From assembly GCA_910578785.1 (NCBI GenBank), contig CAJTSJ010000014.1, positions 5,168 to 69,167 on the forward strand: a stretch of 64,000 nt of DNA, in the 5' to 3' direction. The DNA is from an uncultured Muribaculum sp. Lineage in GTDB: Bacteria > Bacteroidota > Bacteroidia > Bacteroidales > Muribaculaceae. The stretch's first letter is position 1; each line of letters opens with the position of its first letter. The notes under the pieces are model-generated. The model was not told the DNA's origin and ran no database searches. It saw only the letters and a program-made list of their open reading frames with translations. Positions 1 through 8,632 of the stretch are shown in pieces. Both the position numbers and the translations under genes were made by a program.

Positions 1-738
1 CTGGAGATATTCATCCCCAACGGACCGCGTCTGGGCAACAAGGTCATAGAAGCCACATCGCTGGCCAAAGCATTCGGCAAGAAGCAGCTGTTCAAGGACC
101 TCAACTTCACTCTGCCGCCCAACGGCATAGTCGGCGTAATCGGCCCGAACGGCGCAGGAAAGACTACCCTCTTCCGCCTCATCATGGGACAGGAGACTCC
201 CGACAACGGCACATTCGACGTCGGCGAGACCGTAAAGATAGCCTACGTCGACCAGACCCACCACGACCTTCTACCCGAAAAGACCGTCTATGAGGTCATA
301 TCGCAGGGCACCGAAACCTTCCGCATGGGCGGACGCGACGTCAACGCCCGCGCCTACCTGTCGAAGTTCAACTTCACCGGAGCCGACCAGGAGAAGAAGA
401 TCGGAGTGCTCTCCGGAGGCGAACGCAACCGACTCCATCTGGCCATGGCGCTTAAGGAGGAAGGCAACGTGCTTCTGCTCGACGAACCGACCAACGACAT
501 CGACGTCAACACCCTCCGCGCCCTCGAAGAGGGTCTGGACGACTTCGCCGGATGCGCCGTAGTCGTAAGCCACGACCGCTGGTTCCTCGACCGCATCTGC
601 ACCCACATACTGTCGTTTGAAGGCGAAGGCAACGTAGTGTTCTACGAAGGTTCATACTCCGACTACGAAGAGTTCAAGAAAGCCCACAACGGAGGCAAGG
701 AACTTCCCCGCCGCCGCTACCGCAAGCTCATGGAATAA
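1..738 (+). CDS. ettA: EttA-type ABC-F ATPase, C-terminal part
   Basis: The reading frame is open from the first base of the window, so the 5' part of the gene lies outside and 245 codons remain. They cover the second ABC domain of an ABC-F protein: Walker A GPNGAGKT (142-165), signature LSGGERNRL and Walker B LLLDEPTND, with no membrane segments. EttA-type ABC-F proteins bind the ribosomal E site and gate the first elongation steps according to the ATP/ADP ratio. The start before the domain and the end after a Lys/Arg-rich tail fit the EttA layout. Other ABC-F types such as Uup are possible but less likely, because no coiled-coil C-terminal extension is present. The gene ends in a strong terminator shared with the convergent neighbour. 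Confidence 0.88.
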   Translation: MEIFIPNGPRLGNKVIEATSLAKAFGKKQLFKDLNFTLPPNGIVGVIGPNGAGKTTLFRLIMGQETPDNGTFDVGETVKIAYVDQTHHDLLPEKTVYEVISQGTETFRMGGRDVNARAYLSKFNFTGADQEKKIGVLSGGERNRLHLAMALKEEGNVLLLDEPTNDIDVNTLRALEEGLDDFAGCAVVVSHDRWFLDRICTHILSFEGEGNVVFYEGSYSDYEEFKKAHNGGKELPRRRYRKLME

Positions 739-760
739 ACGCAGACTTAAAGATAATCAA

Positions 761-800
761 GGGGCCGCGATTTCCTGAACCAGGAATCGCGGCCCCTCTT
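761..800. terminator. Bidirectional intrinsic terminator
   Basis: GC-rich hairpin with arms 761-777 and 781-796 (GGGGCCGCGA... paired with ...TCGCGGCCCC, one bulged T), a 3-nt loop and a following TCTTGTTT tract. It lies between the convergent EttA gene and the 817-2577 lipoprotein gene. Confidence 0.85.
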
Positions 801-816
801 GTTTATACCGCCTCGA

Positions 817-2577
817 TTAACCACCTATATTACCCTTAAACCACTCAACCAATTCACCGATACTGTTTCTGTGGCTATTCCGAAATGCCATATCGGTATA
901 CAGAGTGGCGCACAGGTCACTGCTTCTTTCAAGCTCACGCCATTCATCCCAAAGCCTGTCATAATCGGCAAGCGCTTCCTTAACCTTTACTTTGTCAAAA
1001 TTTCCGTCAGTGTCGGCACGATACTTTTCAGACATCAATGTCCACATCTTATTTACCAAATCATACTTTATGCGGCCATAAGTGCATGACACGCCCACAG
1101 CTTCACGCATTTCGGAGTCATTCTCGCATGCTATCGATTTTGACAACTCCTCTATTCGGTTCCAGATTTTAACTGCCTCATCTTTCTCCGCAAGAATCGA
1201 ATCCATCAGATTCTGCTCATAAGCTTCTGCGATAGACTTACGGCACTGCGCCACATTGAAAAATTCATCACGGCTCCACCATACGTCATTAGAAACGTAA
1301 CTGTTAAGTTGTCCCTTCCGAACCCCCTCGATACTCAATTCCGCTATTTCCCGTATGATTTTCGTATCGGAATCCGAAAATCCGAGTTCCTTGCAGGTCT
1401 GATTAAACAACTCGCTTTCACTCTTTGCCGGATTTTGAGCCCATTTTGACATTACCAACGTATTGATGTCGGTCCAGATTTCATGCTTTATATACGGCCC
1501 TTGCCAACCACCGCCGTTAGACCATGTCATAACGCCGGATATCAGTCCGGAGCTGACCACGTCGGCGACTCCGCGCGGACTTCCTTCAGGAGTCTGCCTG
1601 CCTGTAAAGCGGTGTGTGCCGAACTCAATCTCATTTTCAGTCTCAGGCCAGCCGTTTATCACGCCGGACGCCACATAATAAGGATGCGCACCCTTTCCGT
1701 AGGCTTCCATACGCGACTGCGATTCAACTATCTGACGATGTTTGCCTATGCCTAAAGTAGGATTAAACGGTGTCATTCGATGGTAATCGTCCTGCTGATA
1801 TTTTATTGAAAACAATAATTTATCGTGAGGTTCAATTCTGTCGGTGACCGACAGGTAATATTCCGGACTGTTATGGAATCTATAGCCGAAATCCCACGTT
1901 CTGTAAAACAGCACTTTCCCGCGCTTCTCACATATCTCTTCTCTTAGCAAGTTTATCAACGTCACATGATCCTCGATATCGTTTTCACCGATAGGACTGT
2001 TGCCGAGATGCCATGGGGTGTCGTGCAGATATGTCTCGCCGAATCGTAGTGTGAGCCCGTCAAGATCCGGAAATCGGCGGAATATCTCATCAATCTGCTC
2101 CGTCAGCAGACGTTGCGTGACCTGACTGTTGATGTCCGGTTTATGCCTTGACACATCCCCTATCTGACTGCCATATTTGTCCCAGATGCTTTTAGGGAAC
2201 ACCACAAAGTCTGTAAAAGGATATACCTTCACCCCATGTCGTACAAACTCAGCCAGGCAACTGTCAATCTTCTCGGCATGACGCTTTATCCACCGGCCTT
2301 CATCGCCCGCAACCAGCCCGGGCTCCGTATTGGAATAATCTATTCCGCAGTTAACATGCCAGTGGGTGACAGATCCGGTAAAGCCCTTTGAGTGTAGATA
2401 TTCCGGATTATTATATTTCGTAACATAAGGAGCCTCACCAGGATTGTTGTGCACCATATCCAGCACAAACTCCATACCGTGGTCTGATTTACAAGATGCA
2501 GACAACGCGCAGACAAGAAGCACCGTTGACAGCAACTTAAATGACACATCTTTAATCTTTATCATTTCTATATTCAA
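817..2577 (-). CDS. Putative TIM-barrel glycoside-hydrolase-like lipoprotein, third gene of the SusC/SusD locus
   Basis: 586-aa lipoprotein precursor. A hydrophobic segment from residue 13 leads into a lipobox ending at Cys29 (LSAS-C), so the protein is probably anchored on the outer membrane. The body has the texture of a (beta/alpha)8 glycosidase: strand-loop motifs such as LDMVHNN, VTHWHVN, YPFTDFVVF and GLTLRFGETYLHD. The Glu of RFGE is a candidate catalytic residue. The Trp-rich C-terminal half is helical. I cannot assign a CAZy family; alpha-glucuronidase-like or hexosaminidase-like folds are possible. It follows susD by 88 bp on the same strand, which suggests it acts on the glycan bound by that pair. 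A second start at Met5 is equally good. Confidence 0.6.
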   Translation of the reverse strand: MNIEMIKIKDVSFKLLSTVLLVCALSASCKSDHGMEFVLDMVHNNPGEAPYVTKYNNPEYLHSKGFTGSVTHWHVNCGIDYSNTEPGLVAGDEGRWIKRHAEKIDSCLAEFVRHGVKVYPFTDFVVFPKSIWDKYGSQIGDVSRHKPDINSQVTQRLLTEQIDEIFRRFPDLDGLTLRFGETYLHDTPWHLGNSPIGENDIEDHVTLINLLREEICEKRGKVLFYRTWDFGYRFHNSPEYYLSVTDRIEPHDKLLFSIKYQQDDYHRMTPFNPTLGIGKHRQIVESQSRMEAYGKGAHPYYVASGVINGWPETENEIEFGTHRFTGRQTPEGSPRGVADVVSSGLISGVMTWSNGGGWQGPYIKHEIWTDINTLVMSKWAQNPAKSESELFNQTCKELGFSDSDTKIIREIAELSIEGVRKGQLNSYVSNDVWWSRDEFFNVAQCRKSIAEAYEQNLMDSILAEKDEAVKIWNRIEELSKSIACENDSEMREAVGVSCTYGRIKYDLVNKMWTLMSEKYRADTDGNFDKVKVKEALADYDRLWDEWRELERSSDLCATLYTDMAFRNSHRNSIGELVEWFKGNIGG

Positions 2578-2615
2578 TATCGTCTATTAATTACTACCAT
2601 GTACCGTCATAAAAT

Positions 2616-2647
2616 AATGGCCTGGCGTCATGGTACACCAGGCCATT
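2616..2647 (-). terminator. Intergenic hairpin after susD
   Basis: Perfect 10-bp stem AATGGCCTGG (2616-2625) with CCAGGCCATT (2638-2647). On the minus strand it is followed by ATTTTATG. It could end or attenuate the susCD transcript before the 817-2577 lipoprotein gene, lowering its expression relative to susCD. Confidence 0.6.
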
Positions 2648-2665
2648 GACAAACCTATTCTTTAA

Positions 2666-4345
2666 TTAGTACCCAGTGTTCTGTTCAAGCACCGCATCCT
2701 TGTTCCTTTCAATTTCGGAATAAGGTATGGGCCATAAATTATGGTGCGGACCCATATTTCTAACTAATGGATTCTTAGCCACTTCCACCGTTCTGCGATA
2801 CAATTGGCCTAAACGTCCCAGAGTCAATCTTCGCTTCTCTTCAATTCCGAGTTCTCTCATTCGTTCGTCAAGTATGTAGTCTATAGTGATGTCCGACGCT
2901 GTGCATGGCTTGGCTTTGGCACGTTCACGCACTACGTTGATATCAGTGGCCGCGGCTTCCTTTTTGTTCAGGCCTAATGAAGCTTCCGCACGAATCAGAT
3001 ATGTCTCTGCAAGACGCATCATATATTGGTCGGCGTATGTAAATCCGGCGTTTCCTGTCAATAGACCGGATGAGTTGGCGAACAGATTCTCAGGATGATG
3101 CCCCGGAGTGGTGCATTTCGTTGAATATGCATACCATTCACGGCAGGGTACAGTCACTCCGGCAGGCGGATTTTCTGTATCAAGTGTCTGGCCGTAGAAT
3201 TTTGACGCAGGATTGTCGCAATAGAATTTTCTGTGGATATTGTAGTTGGAGTTGCGCATGTCGTCCCAGTCTGTGCTCTCCCAGATGGTGTTAGAGAAGT
3301 AGATTGTCGGAATTCCCCAACCCACTCCGCGTCCTCCGGACTGGAATGTAGAGTACGGCCAAAGGAAGGGAGATGTCGTTTCGCCATCGATTCTTAGATC
3401 ACGAACCAGAGGAGCCATCAATCTCTCAAGTTTGTAGCCGCTTCCGTATACGTTAGTGACCTCGTTATCTCCGCCGATAACTCCTGTCTCATACTGGATT
3501 ACCCAGATTGACTCCGTATTGCCGCTTGAACGGTTTTGATTCTTATCTCTGAACAGGTCATAAAAAACATCACCCTCCTCATCCTTTACCGAACCGAAGC
3601 GCTCTTTCATAAGAGCCATATCCTGCGAATTGATCACCACCGAAGCCGCGTCATATGCTTTCTGATATTCTCCCGCCGCCAGATATACCTCCGCCAGCAG
3701 ATGATTGGCGGCCATGTCTGATATCTCGCCGTCACGGACCTTGGTTATGCCAGGCAAATTATTGCAAGCATAGACCAGATCTTCCACAATGACTTTCAAT
3801 ACATCTTCTTTCGATGCACGCACATAATTTGTCTTTGGCGATGCCACCTCATTCAGCTCCAGAGGCACTCCTCCGTAAAGATAGACAAGATTCCTATAGG
3901 CGAATGCTCTGAAGAATTTTGCAGCAGCTTCAATACGTGGTCTCTCTGCGTCAGGAACTTGCGATGATCCCAGACGGCTTATTATAGTATTGCAGGCGGC
4001 AATCATCTTATACATGTTTTTCCAGTGGATGTCGAGATATGTGTTGTTAGGATTGCATGTGTTGTTGTAGTCGTTAAATCGCTGTGCACCCTGAATCTGT
4101 CCGTCCCATACGAGGTCGCAGCCGAATATATAGTCCGACACTGGCTGTTCGTTACCTGAAAAGAATTCTTCACGCACTTTCGAATATAGATGGACCAACG
4201 ACTTGTCAAAATCCGATACGGTCGAATATGAATTGCTGCTGCTCTTGAAGTCCAGGGCTTCCTCATCCAGGAAGTCCGAGCACGATGTCCCGAGTAATGC
4301 TATCAGGCAGAGAAGTATTGACCTTACGATATATTTATGTTCCAT
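2666..4345 (-). CDS. SusD/RagB-like nutrient-binding outer-membrane lipoprotein
   Basis: 559-aa lipoprotein with a signal sequence and lipobox LGTS-Cys22, followed by the SDFLDEE start typical of SusD proteins. The helical core contains TPR-like repeats (AAKFFRAFAYRNLVYLYGGVPL near residues 140-165, ADQYMMRLAETYLIRAEA near 425-445) and ends with the usual DERMRELGIEEKRR and NLWPIPYSEI motifs. SusD proteins sit as a lid on the SusC barrel and capture glycan at the cell surface. It lies 15 bp after the SusC gene on the same strand, so the two are surely co-transcribed. The glycan cannot be read from sequence. Confidence 0.95.
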   Translation of the reverse strand: MEHKYIVRSILLCLIALLGTSCSDFLDEEALDFKSSSNSYSTVSDFDKSLVHLYSKVREEFFSGNEQPVSDYIFGCDLVWDGQIQGAQRFNDYNNTCNPNNTYLDIHWKNMYKMIAACNTIISRLGSSQVPDAERPRIEAAAKFFRAFAYRNLVYLYGGVPLELNEVASPKTNYVRASKEDVLKVIVEDLVYACNNLPGITKVRDGEISDMAANHLLAEVYLAAGEYQKAYDAASVVINSQDMALMKERFGSVKDEEGDVFYDLFRDKNQNRSSGNTESIWVIQYETGVIGGDNEVTNVYGSGYKLERLMAPLVRDLRIDGETTSPFLWPYSTFQSGGRGVGWGIPTIYFSNTIWESTDWDDMRNSNYNIHRKFYCDNPASKFYGQTLDTENPPAGVTVPCREWYAYSTKCTTPGHHPENLFANSSGLLTGNAGFTYADQYMMRLAETYLIRAEASLGLNKKEAAATDINVVRERAKAKPCTASDITIDYILDERMRELGIEEKRRLTLGRLGQLYRRTVEVAKNPLVRNMGPHHNLWPIPYSEIERNKDAVLEQNTGY

Positions 4346-4360
4346 ATATTATAGTTTATT

Positions 4361-7300
4361 TTAGAATGACATGTTTATTCCGAATGCGTATGACCTCATG
4401 ACGGGATATGCCGATATCGAAAGTCCGTCGCCGGTTTCCGGATCCCAACCCTTCCATTTGGTTATAGTGAACAGGTTTTTACCGGTAACAGACAGCTGAA
4501 GGCTCTGCAGACCAAGTTTTTTAAGCATCTTCGGCGACAGGTTATATGCCAGCGACAGATCCTGAAGACGGAGGAAGCTCCTGTTTTTCCAATGTCCCGG
4601 CTGCACGCTGGGCACACGCACCGGAATCCTGTACTCGGCATTCTGATTATCAGGACGCCAATAGGACACCTCCGTAAACATATTGTGCTTGATGAAGTTG
4701 TCGCCCGAGTTGTTGGCAAGGTCAGAAAGAGGGTTATTGTTTCCTAGGTAATTGTCTTTCAGACCGACAACCGAATTAAACATTGCCGACAGCGACCACT
4801 GCTTGTATGTTACGTTGCATGAGAGGCTTGCGCGGAACGACGGATCCCTTGAGCCGATAATCTTTCGGTCGTTAGTGGCATCTATCGACCCATTGCCGTC
4901 AAGGTCTTCAATCTTTTCACAACCCACATAAGTGCCGCTCGGTATCACTCCGGAAGCTTCATCCGCGGTGCCCCACAAGCCAAGCACATTATAGTCATAA
5001 ATCACATTCTGCGAATGTCCGATAAACAGACCGCTTGCCACAAGGTCATCCTCCTTGCCGTCGCCGTCGAGGTCGCCCAGAAGCTTAGTCAGCCTGTTGA
5101 CATTGCGCGAGAAGTTTATGCCTACGTTCCAGCGCCAGTCTCTGTTGCGTATTATGTCGCCGTTAATAGAGATTTCAATACCTCTGTTCTGTAGATTTCC
5201 TACATTTGACAATATCCGTTCAAAGCCTGTCACTGTCGGGATGGATACATTCCACAGCATGTTTTCAGTTGTCATGCGGTAATAGTCTATACCCACATTA
5301 AGCCGATAGTTGAACATCGCCAAATCCAGGCCGTAATTCATGCCCCTTGTCGATTCCCACTTAAGATTTGACGGCATGGTTTTAAGATACTGGCCAAAAG
5401 AAGTACTGCCACCGTCGCCGAACACGTAGGTAGATGACGCCACCGTGGCCAACGAAGAATAGCGGTTTGTAAGATTACCGTTTGAGCCGTACGATACGCG
5501 CAGTTTCAGATTGTCAATCTGGTTGACTTTGAAAAATTTCTCATTTGACACCACCCATCCCACTGCACACGAGGGGAACAGGCCGTAACGGTTCTTGGCC
5601 GAGAATCCGGAGAATCCGTCGCGGCGGATGGTGGCTGTCAGCAAATATCTGTTGTCAAAATTGTAATTCAGACGCCCCATCTGATATTCATATTGTTCCT
5701 GCCATGCGTTGGATGTGATTTTCTGAATTACGGCCTGCGAAAGGCTGTTGTAGCCCAATGCGAGATCGGCAAATTGCTCACCGTTGGCTCCGGTATATTC
5801 ATACTGCTGTTTACGCCATCCAAACACAGCCGTTATGTCAAAAGAATGCTTAGTCCCGATTTTACCGGAATAGTTGAATATATTATCAAAAGTATAATCG
5901 TAGGTAGAATCATTGTTTTTGTATGCATTACCCTTAAGGTTGGCTCCCCACTCGCTTGTATAGAAATACTGGTTCCACTTATAGTTGTTGCCCCAGTTCA
6001 TGCGATAAGTCAGGCCTTTCAAAAATGGGAATGAAATGTCGACATAGGCAAGCGCCGACAGCATATTTTGCTTGTTCTTGTCCTTGCTGTCCACTGCCAC
6101 GAGCGGATTTACCAGCGTCCCGTTGGGCTGATAGACCAGTTTGCCGTCGGCATCATATGGCGTGTTTAAAGGGCTATAAATATAAAGGTCGTGAAGCGAA
6201 GGAGATGCCCCCGAATAGTCCAGAAATGCAGCAAAGGTCTGTGTACCTATTTTCAACCAAGGAAATATCGAGCTTTCTATATTGACACGCGCGTTCTTTC
6301 TGTCAAACGAGTCGTTCAATACATAGCCCTCCTGGCCTGTCCAGCCAAGCGATATGTAGTAGCGGGTCTGCTCGGTCTGCTGGCTCACGCTAAGCTGATA
6401 GTTCATGTAGTAACTGTCCTGGGTTCCGGCATTGACCCAGTCGAAGTCTGTTCCGGCTTCATATCCCGCCACCTGCGTAGCTTCAATCTTCGACGCGATA
6501 TCGAAATCCGGATTTATAGACCAGTTGCCTGCGGCATCCTGGACATAACCGCCCTGATTCCAATAGTAATCATATAGCGAACGGATCTTCTGCTCACGGT
6601 TCATCGGATGAAGTTTCTTCGTAGGCTCCTGAATGGCATACGATGCCGACAGGGTCACAATCGGCTTGCCGACCTTTCCCTTCTTTGACGTAATAAGAAT
6701 CACACCGTTTGATGCCGAAGCTCCGTAAATGGCTTTAGAACTTGCATCCTTCAGAACGTCTATCGACTCTATGTCAGACGGATTTATGGAAGCCATGGTT
6801 CCATTGTAGGGTATACCGTCAAGCACTATCAGCACATTGGTATTGCCGCTTAGCGTCGAACGTCCGCGCACCTCGATATTGGCGGCGCCGCCGGCAGTGT
6901 TGACCTGTCCTATGTTTAGTCCGGCCACCGCACCCTGAAGGGCTGAAGTGATGTTGGCGTTAGGCACATTTACCATTTTATCCATCTTGACACGACTGAC
7001 AGAACCGGTCACATCCGACTTTTTCTGAGTTCCGTAGCCGATAACCACCACTTCGTCGAGCTCATGAGAATCCTCTTTAAGTTGGATTTGAGCCAATGCA
7101 TTTGTGTCAGAAACCGGCAACTCAACCGGAGTACAACCTATCAATGACACCACAACATTGGAACCGTAGGGTACTCCACTTATAACATAGCGACCATCAA
7201 TATCAGTGCTTGTACCAATATTGGTACCCTTGACCATCACAGTGGCACCGATAGCAGGTTCTCCAGTTCCATCAAGTACGATTCCCGATATCGTAATATT

Positions 7301-7639
7301 GTCCAAATCTTTACCGTCAGTCAATTTGTCGGTAACCACAATCGAGCGGTCAGAGACGATGTGGTATTCCAGATTGCGTCCGCTGAATGCCTTGTCGAGC
7401 ACCTCCGGAACGGAAGCATCCGTCATCTTCACTGTAACATTACTCTCTCCACGCACCACGTCGTCCTTATACGAAAAAACGTAATGCGTTTGTTTCTCAA
7501 TGGTCTTAAAAAGACTTTCAAGTGTGCCGTTTTCGATATTGACAGTTATGCCTCCCGCCTGTCGCGCATTTAACGCGAGGCAAGGCATTAAGCATAGCAT
7601 TAATATCAGAGACAGCCGATTACTAAATTTGCTAAACAT
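4361..7639 (-). CDS. SusC/RagA-like TonB-dependent receptor with STN signalling domain
   Basis: 1092 aa from the Met at 7639, which starts a good signal peptide (residues 1-26); a longer in-frame start at 7696 would add a non-signal extension. Domains in order: STN secretin/TonB short N-terminal domain (about 30-105), carboxypeptidase-regulatory-like domain (about 117-190), TonB box/plug start (DEVVVIGYGTQKKSDVTGSV, about 195-214), plug and beta-barrel ending in an aromatic Phe. An STN domain marks SusC proteins that signal to a FecR anti-sigma factor. The matching ECF sigma/FecR pair lies at 14485-16035, now separated from this gene by a transposon. Only 132 bp of the original upstream region remain before the element. 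Confidence 0.95.
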   Translation of the reverse strand: MFSKFSNRLSLILMLCLMPCLALNARQAGGITVNIENGTLESLFKTIEKQTHYVFSYKDDVVRGESNVTVKMTDASVPEVLDKAFSGRNLEYHIVSDRSIVVTDKLTDGKDLDNITISGIVLDGTGEPAIGATVMVKGTNIGTSTDIDGRYVISGVPYGSNVVVSLIGCTPVELPVSDTNALAQIQLKEDSHELDEVVVIGYGTQKKSDVTGSVSRVKMDKMVNVPNANITSALQGAVAGLNIGQVNTAGGAANIEVRGRSTLSGNTNVLIVLDGIPYNGTMASINPSDIESIDVLKDASSKAIYGASASNGVILITSKKGKVGKPIVTLSASYAIQEPTKKLHPMNREQKIRSLYDYYWNQGGYVQDAAGNWSINPDFDIASKIEATQVAGYEAGTDFDWVNAGTQDSYYMNYQLSVSQQTEQTRYYISLGWTGQEGYVLNDSFDRKNARVNIESSIFPWLKIGTQTFAAFLDYSGASPSLHDLYIYSPLNTPYDADGKLVYQPNGTLVNPLVAVDSKDKNKQNMLSALAYVDISFPFLKGLTYRMNWGNNYKWNQYFYTSEWGANLKGNAYKNNDSTYDYTFDNIFNYSGKIGTKHSFDITAVFGWRKQQYEYTGANGEQFADLALGYNSLSQAVIQKITSNAWQEQYEYQMGRLNYNFDNRYLLTATIRRDGFSGFSAKNRYGLFPSCAVGWVVSNEKFFKVNQIDNLKLRVSYGSNGNLTNRYSSLATVASSTYVFGDGGSTSFGQYLKTMPSNLKWESTRGMNYGLDLAMFNYRLNVGIDYYRMTTENMLWNVSIPTVTGFERILSNVGNLQNRGIEISINGDIIRNRDWRWNVGINFSRNVNRLTKLLGDLDGDGKEDDLVASGLFIGHSQNVIYDYNVLGLWGTADEASGVIPSGTYVGCEKIEDLDGNGSIDATNDRKIIGSRDPSFRASLSCNVTYKQWSLSAMFNSVVGLKDNYLGNNNPLSDLANNSGDNFIKHNMFTEVSYWRPDNQNAEYRIPVRVPSVQPGHWKNRSFLRLQDLSLAYNLSPKMLKKLGLQSLQLSVTGKNLFTITKWKGWDPETGDGLSISAYPVMRSYAFGINMSF

Positions 7640-7763
7640 GTTTATAAGGTTGATTAATAAATGATGTTTATTACGTAATCGAACGGCATAGGCCATTGTC
7701 CCGGAAAATTTTTATGTTTTATAACATATTTCAATTTTTGTCAACATCTCAATGCCGACAGAA

Positions 7764-7771
7764 ATTTTTTA
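7764..7771. repeat. Left 8-bp target-site duplication of the transposon
   Basis: ATTTTTTA lies directly outside the left inverted repeat. The same 8 bases lie directly outside the right inverted repeat at 14444-14451. IS1595-family elements are known to duplicate 8 bp on insertion. Confidence 0.93.
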
Positions 7772-7797
7772 GGGAACGATATACCAGATTACCCTGC
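7772..7797 (+). repeat. Left terminal inverted repeat (IRL)
   Basis: 26-bp end beginning GGGAA and finishing ATTACCCTGC. It matches the reverse complement of 14418-14443 at 24 of 26 positions. The two differences are C/T at positions 6 and 14 of the repeat. Similarity stops abruptly inside the repeat. Confidence 0.93.
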
Positions 7798-7837
7798 GTT
7801 AGTTCTCAATTAATATAGAAGGTTATTTAACATTTTT

Positions 7838-7871
7838 CAAATGCTGCCATTATTCAAGATGGTGGCATTTG
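7838..7871. other. Subterminal hairpin inside the left end of the transposon
   Basis: Arms CAAATGCTGCCAT (7838-7850) and ATGGTGGCATTTG (7859-7871) form a 13-bp RNA stem with two G-U pairs and an 8-nt loop. It lies 40 bp inside the left inverted repeat and upstream of the first cargo gene, and has no T-tract after it. It could limit read-through from the flank into the element; this role is inferred. Confidence 0.6.
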
Positions 7872-7874
7872 TCA

Positions 7875-7906
7875 TTTGATAAGGTTAGCTAATATCCCTA
7901 TATTTA
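7875..7906 (+). promoter_or_regulatory. Predicted promoter of the phage-like cargo genes
   Basis: TTTG (7875-7878), 20-bp spacer, TATATTTA (7899-7906), close to the Bacteroidota consensus TTTG-N19-21-TAnnTTTG. It ends 24 bp before the start codon at 7931. Confidence 0.5.
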
Positions 7907-7930
7907 TAAAGATAAACCTTATAGAATTGA

Positions 7931-8611
7931 ATGATTGAAAATGTAGATTATGAATATGTGGAATTGCCCAGTAAAGGAGAATGTTATCCACATAAAAAAG
8001 GAAGGATTGCTGTTGCATATATGAAAGCCATCGATGAAAATATACTGGCATTCCCTGGATATATAAGAACACATACTGTTTGTGATGAGCTTTTAAGACA
8101 CAAGATTATTGATAATGACATCAATCCTGACAACTTATGTATAGGGGATAGGAACGCAGTATTGGTTTGGTTAAGACGTACTGGATATGGTGATATAGTC
8201 ATAAGCCATAACGATGGGAACAAAGTGGACCTATCAGAATTAAAGTTTAAGGAATTTACTTTAAAAGGAGATGAAAATGGTTATTTCAACTATTTATTGG
8301 GTAATGGAGATGTGATTAAATACCGTCTTCTTACACATGATGATGAACAAAGCATTATTAATGCTATAAACGATTATTTAGGCAAAGACGATGATGAATC
8401 GTTTAAGAGGCTATGTGATTTAGTCCTTTTAAAGAGCACAGTATCGGTAAATGGTAACAATTCGGAATCATATTGTAATGAATATCTGAATAGGCTTAGT
8501 GAGGATGAATGGTTTGGATATTTAAGGTCTATCACAGCAAATACACCTGATTATGATTTCAGCAACGTAGTTTTAACAATTGATGATTCTTTGTTCAATG
8601 ATATAGAATAA
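7931..8611 (+). CDS. T4 gp26-like baseplate hub protein (transposon cargo)
   Basis: 226-aa soluble protein with no signal peptide. It shows the signature of the T4 baseplate-hub gp26-type family: LPSKGECYP at residues 12-20, a DEN motif at 35-37, INPDNLCIGDRNA at 64-76 and RRTGYG at 82-87. In myophages this family helps assemble the baseplate hub, and its gene commonly lies near the tape-measure gene, as here. No other virion genes (sheath, tube, baseplate wedges, capsid, terminase) are in the window. It is followed after 21 bp by the tape-measure-like gene, so both probably share one transcript. Codon use is AT-rich, unlike the host genes outside the element. The family call rests on motifs recognised by eye. 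Confidence 0.75.
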   Translation: MIENVDYEYVELPSKGECYPHKKGRIAVAYMKAIDENILAFPGYIRTHTVCDELLRHKIIDNDINPDNLCIGDRNAVLVWLRRTGYGDIVISHNDGNKVDLSELKFKEFTLKGDENGYFNYLLGNGDVIKYRLLTHDDEQSIINAINDYLGKDDDESFKRLCDLVLLKSTVSVNGNNSESYCNEYLNRLSEDEWFGYLRSITANTPDYDFSNVVLTIDDSLFNDIE

Positions 8612-8632
8612 GCTTAATACGTAGGATAAGAT

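Noticed and set aside
7700..7745. TTGACA-N15-TATAAA on the minus strand upstream of susC, like a sigma-70 promoter
   Set aside because: The spacing is short, and Bacteroidota housekeeping sigma uses TTTG/TAnnTTTG. In an AT-rich region this is likely chance.
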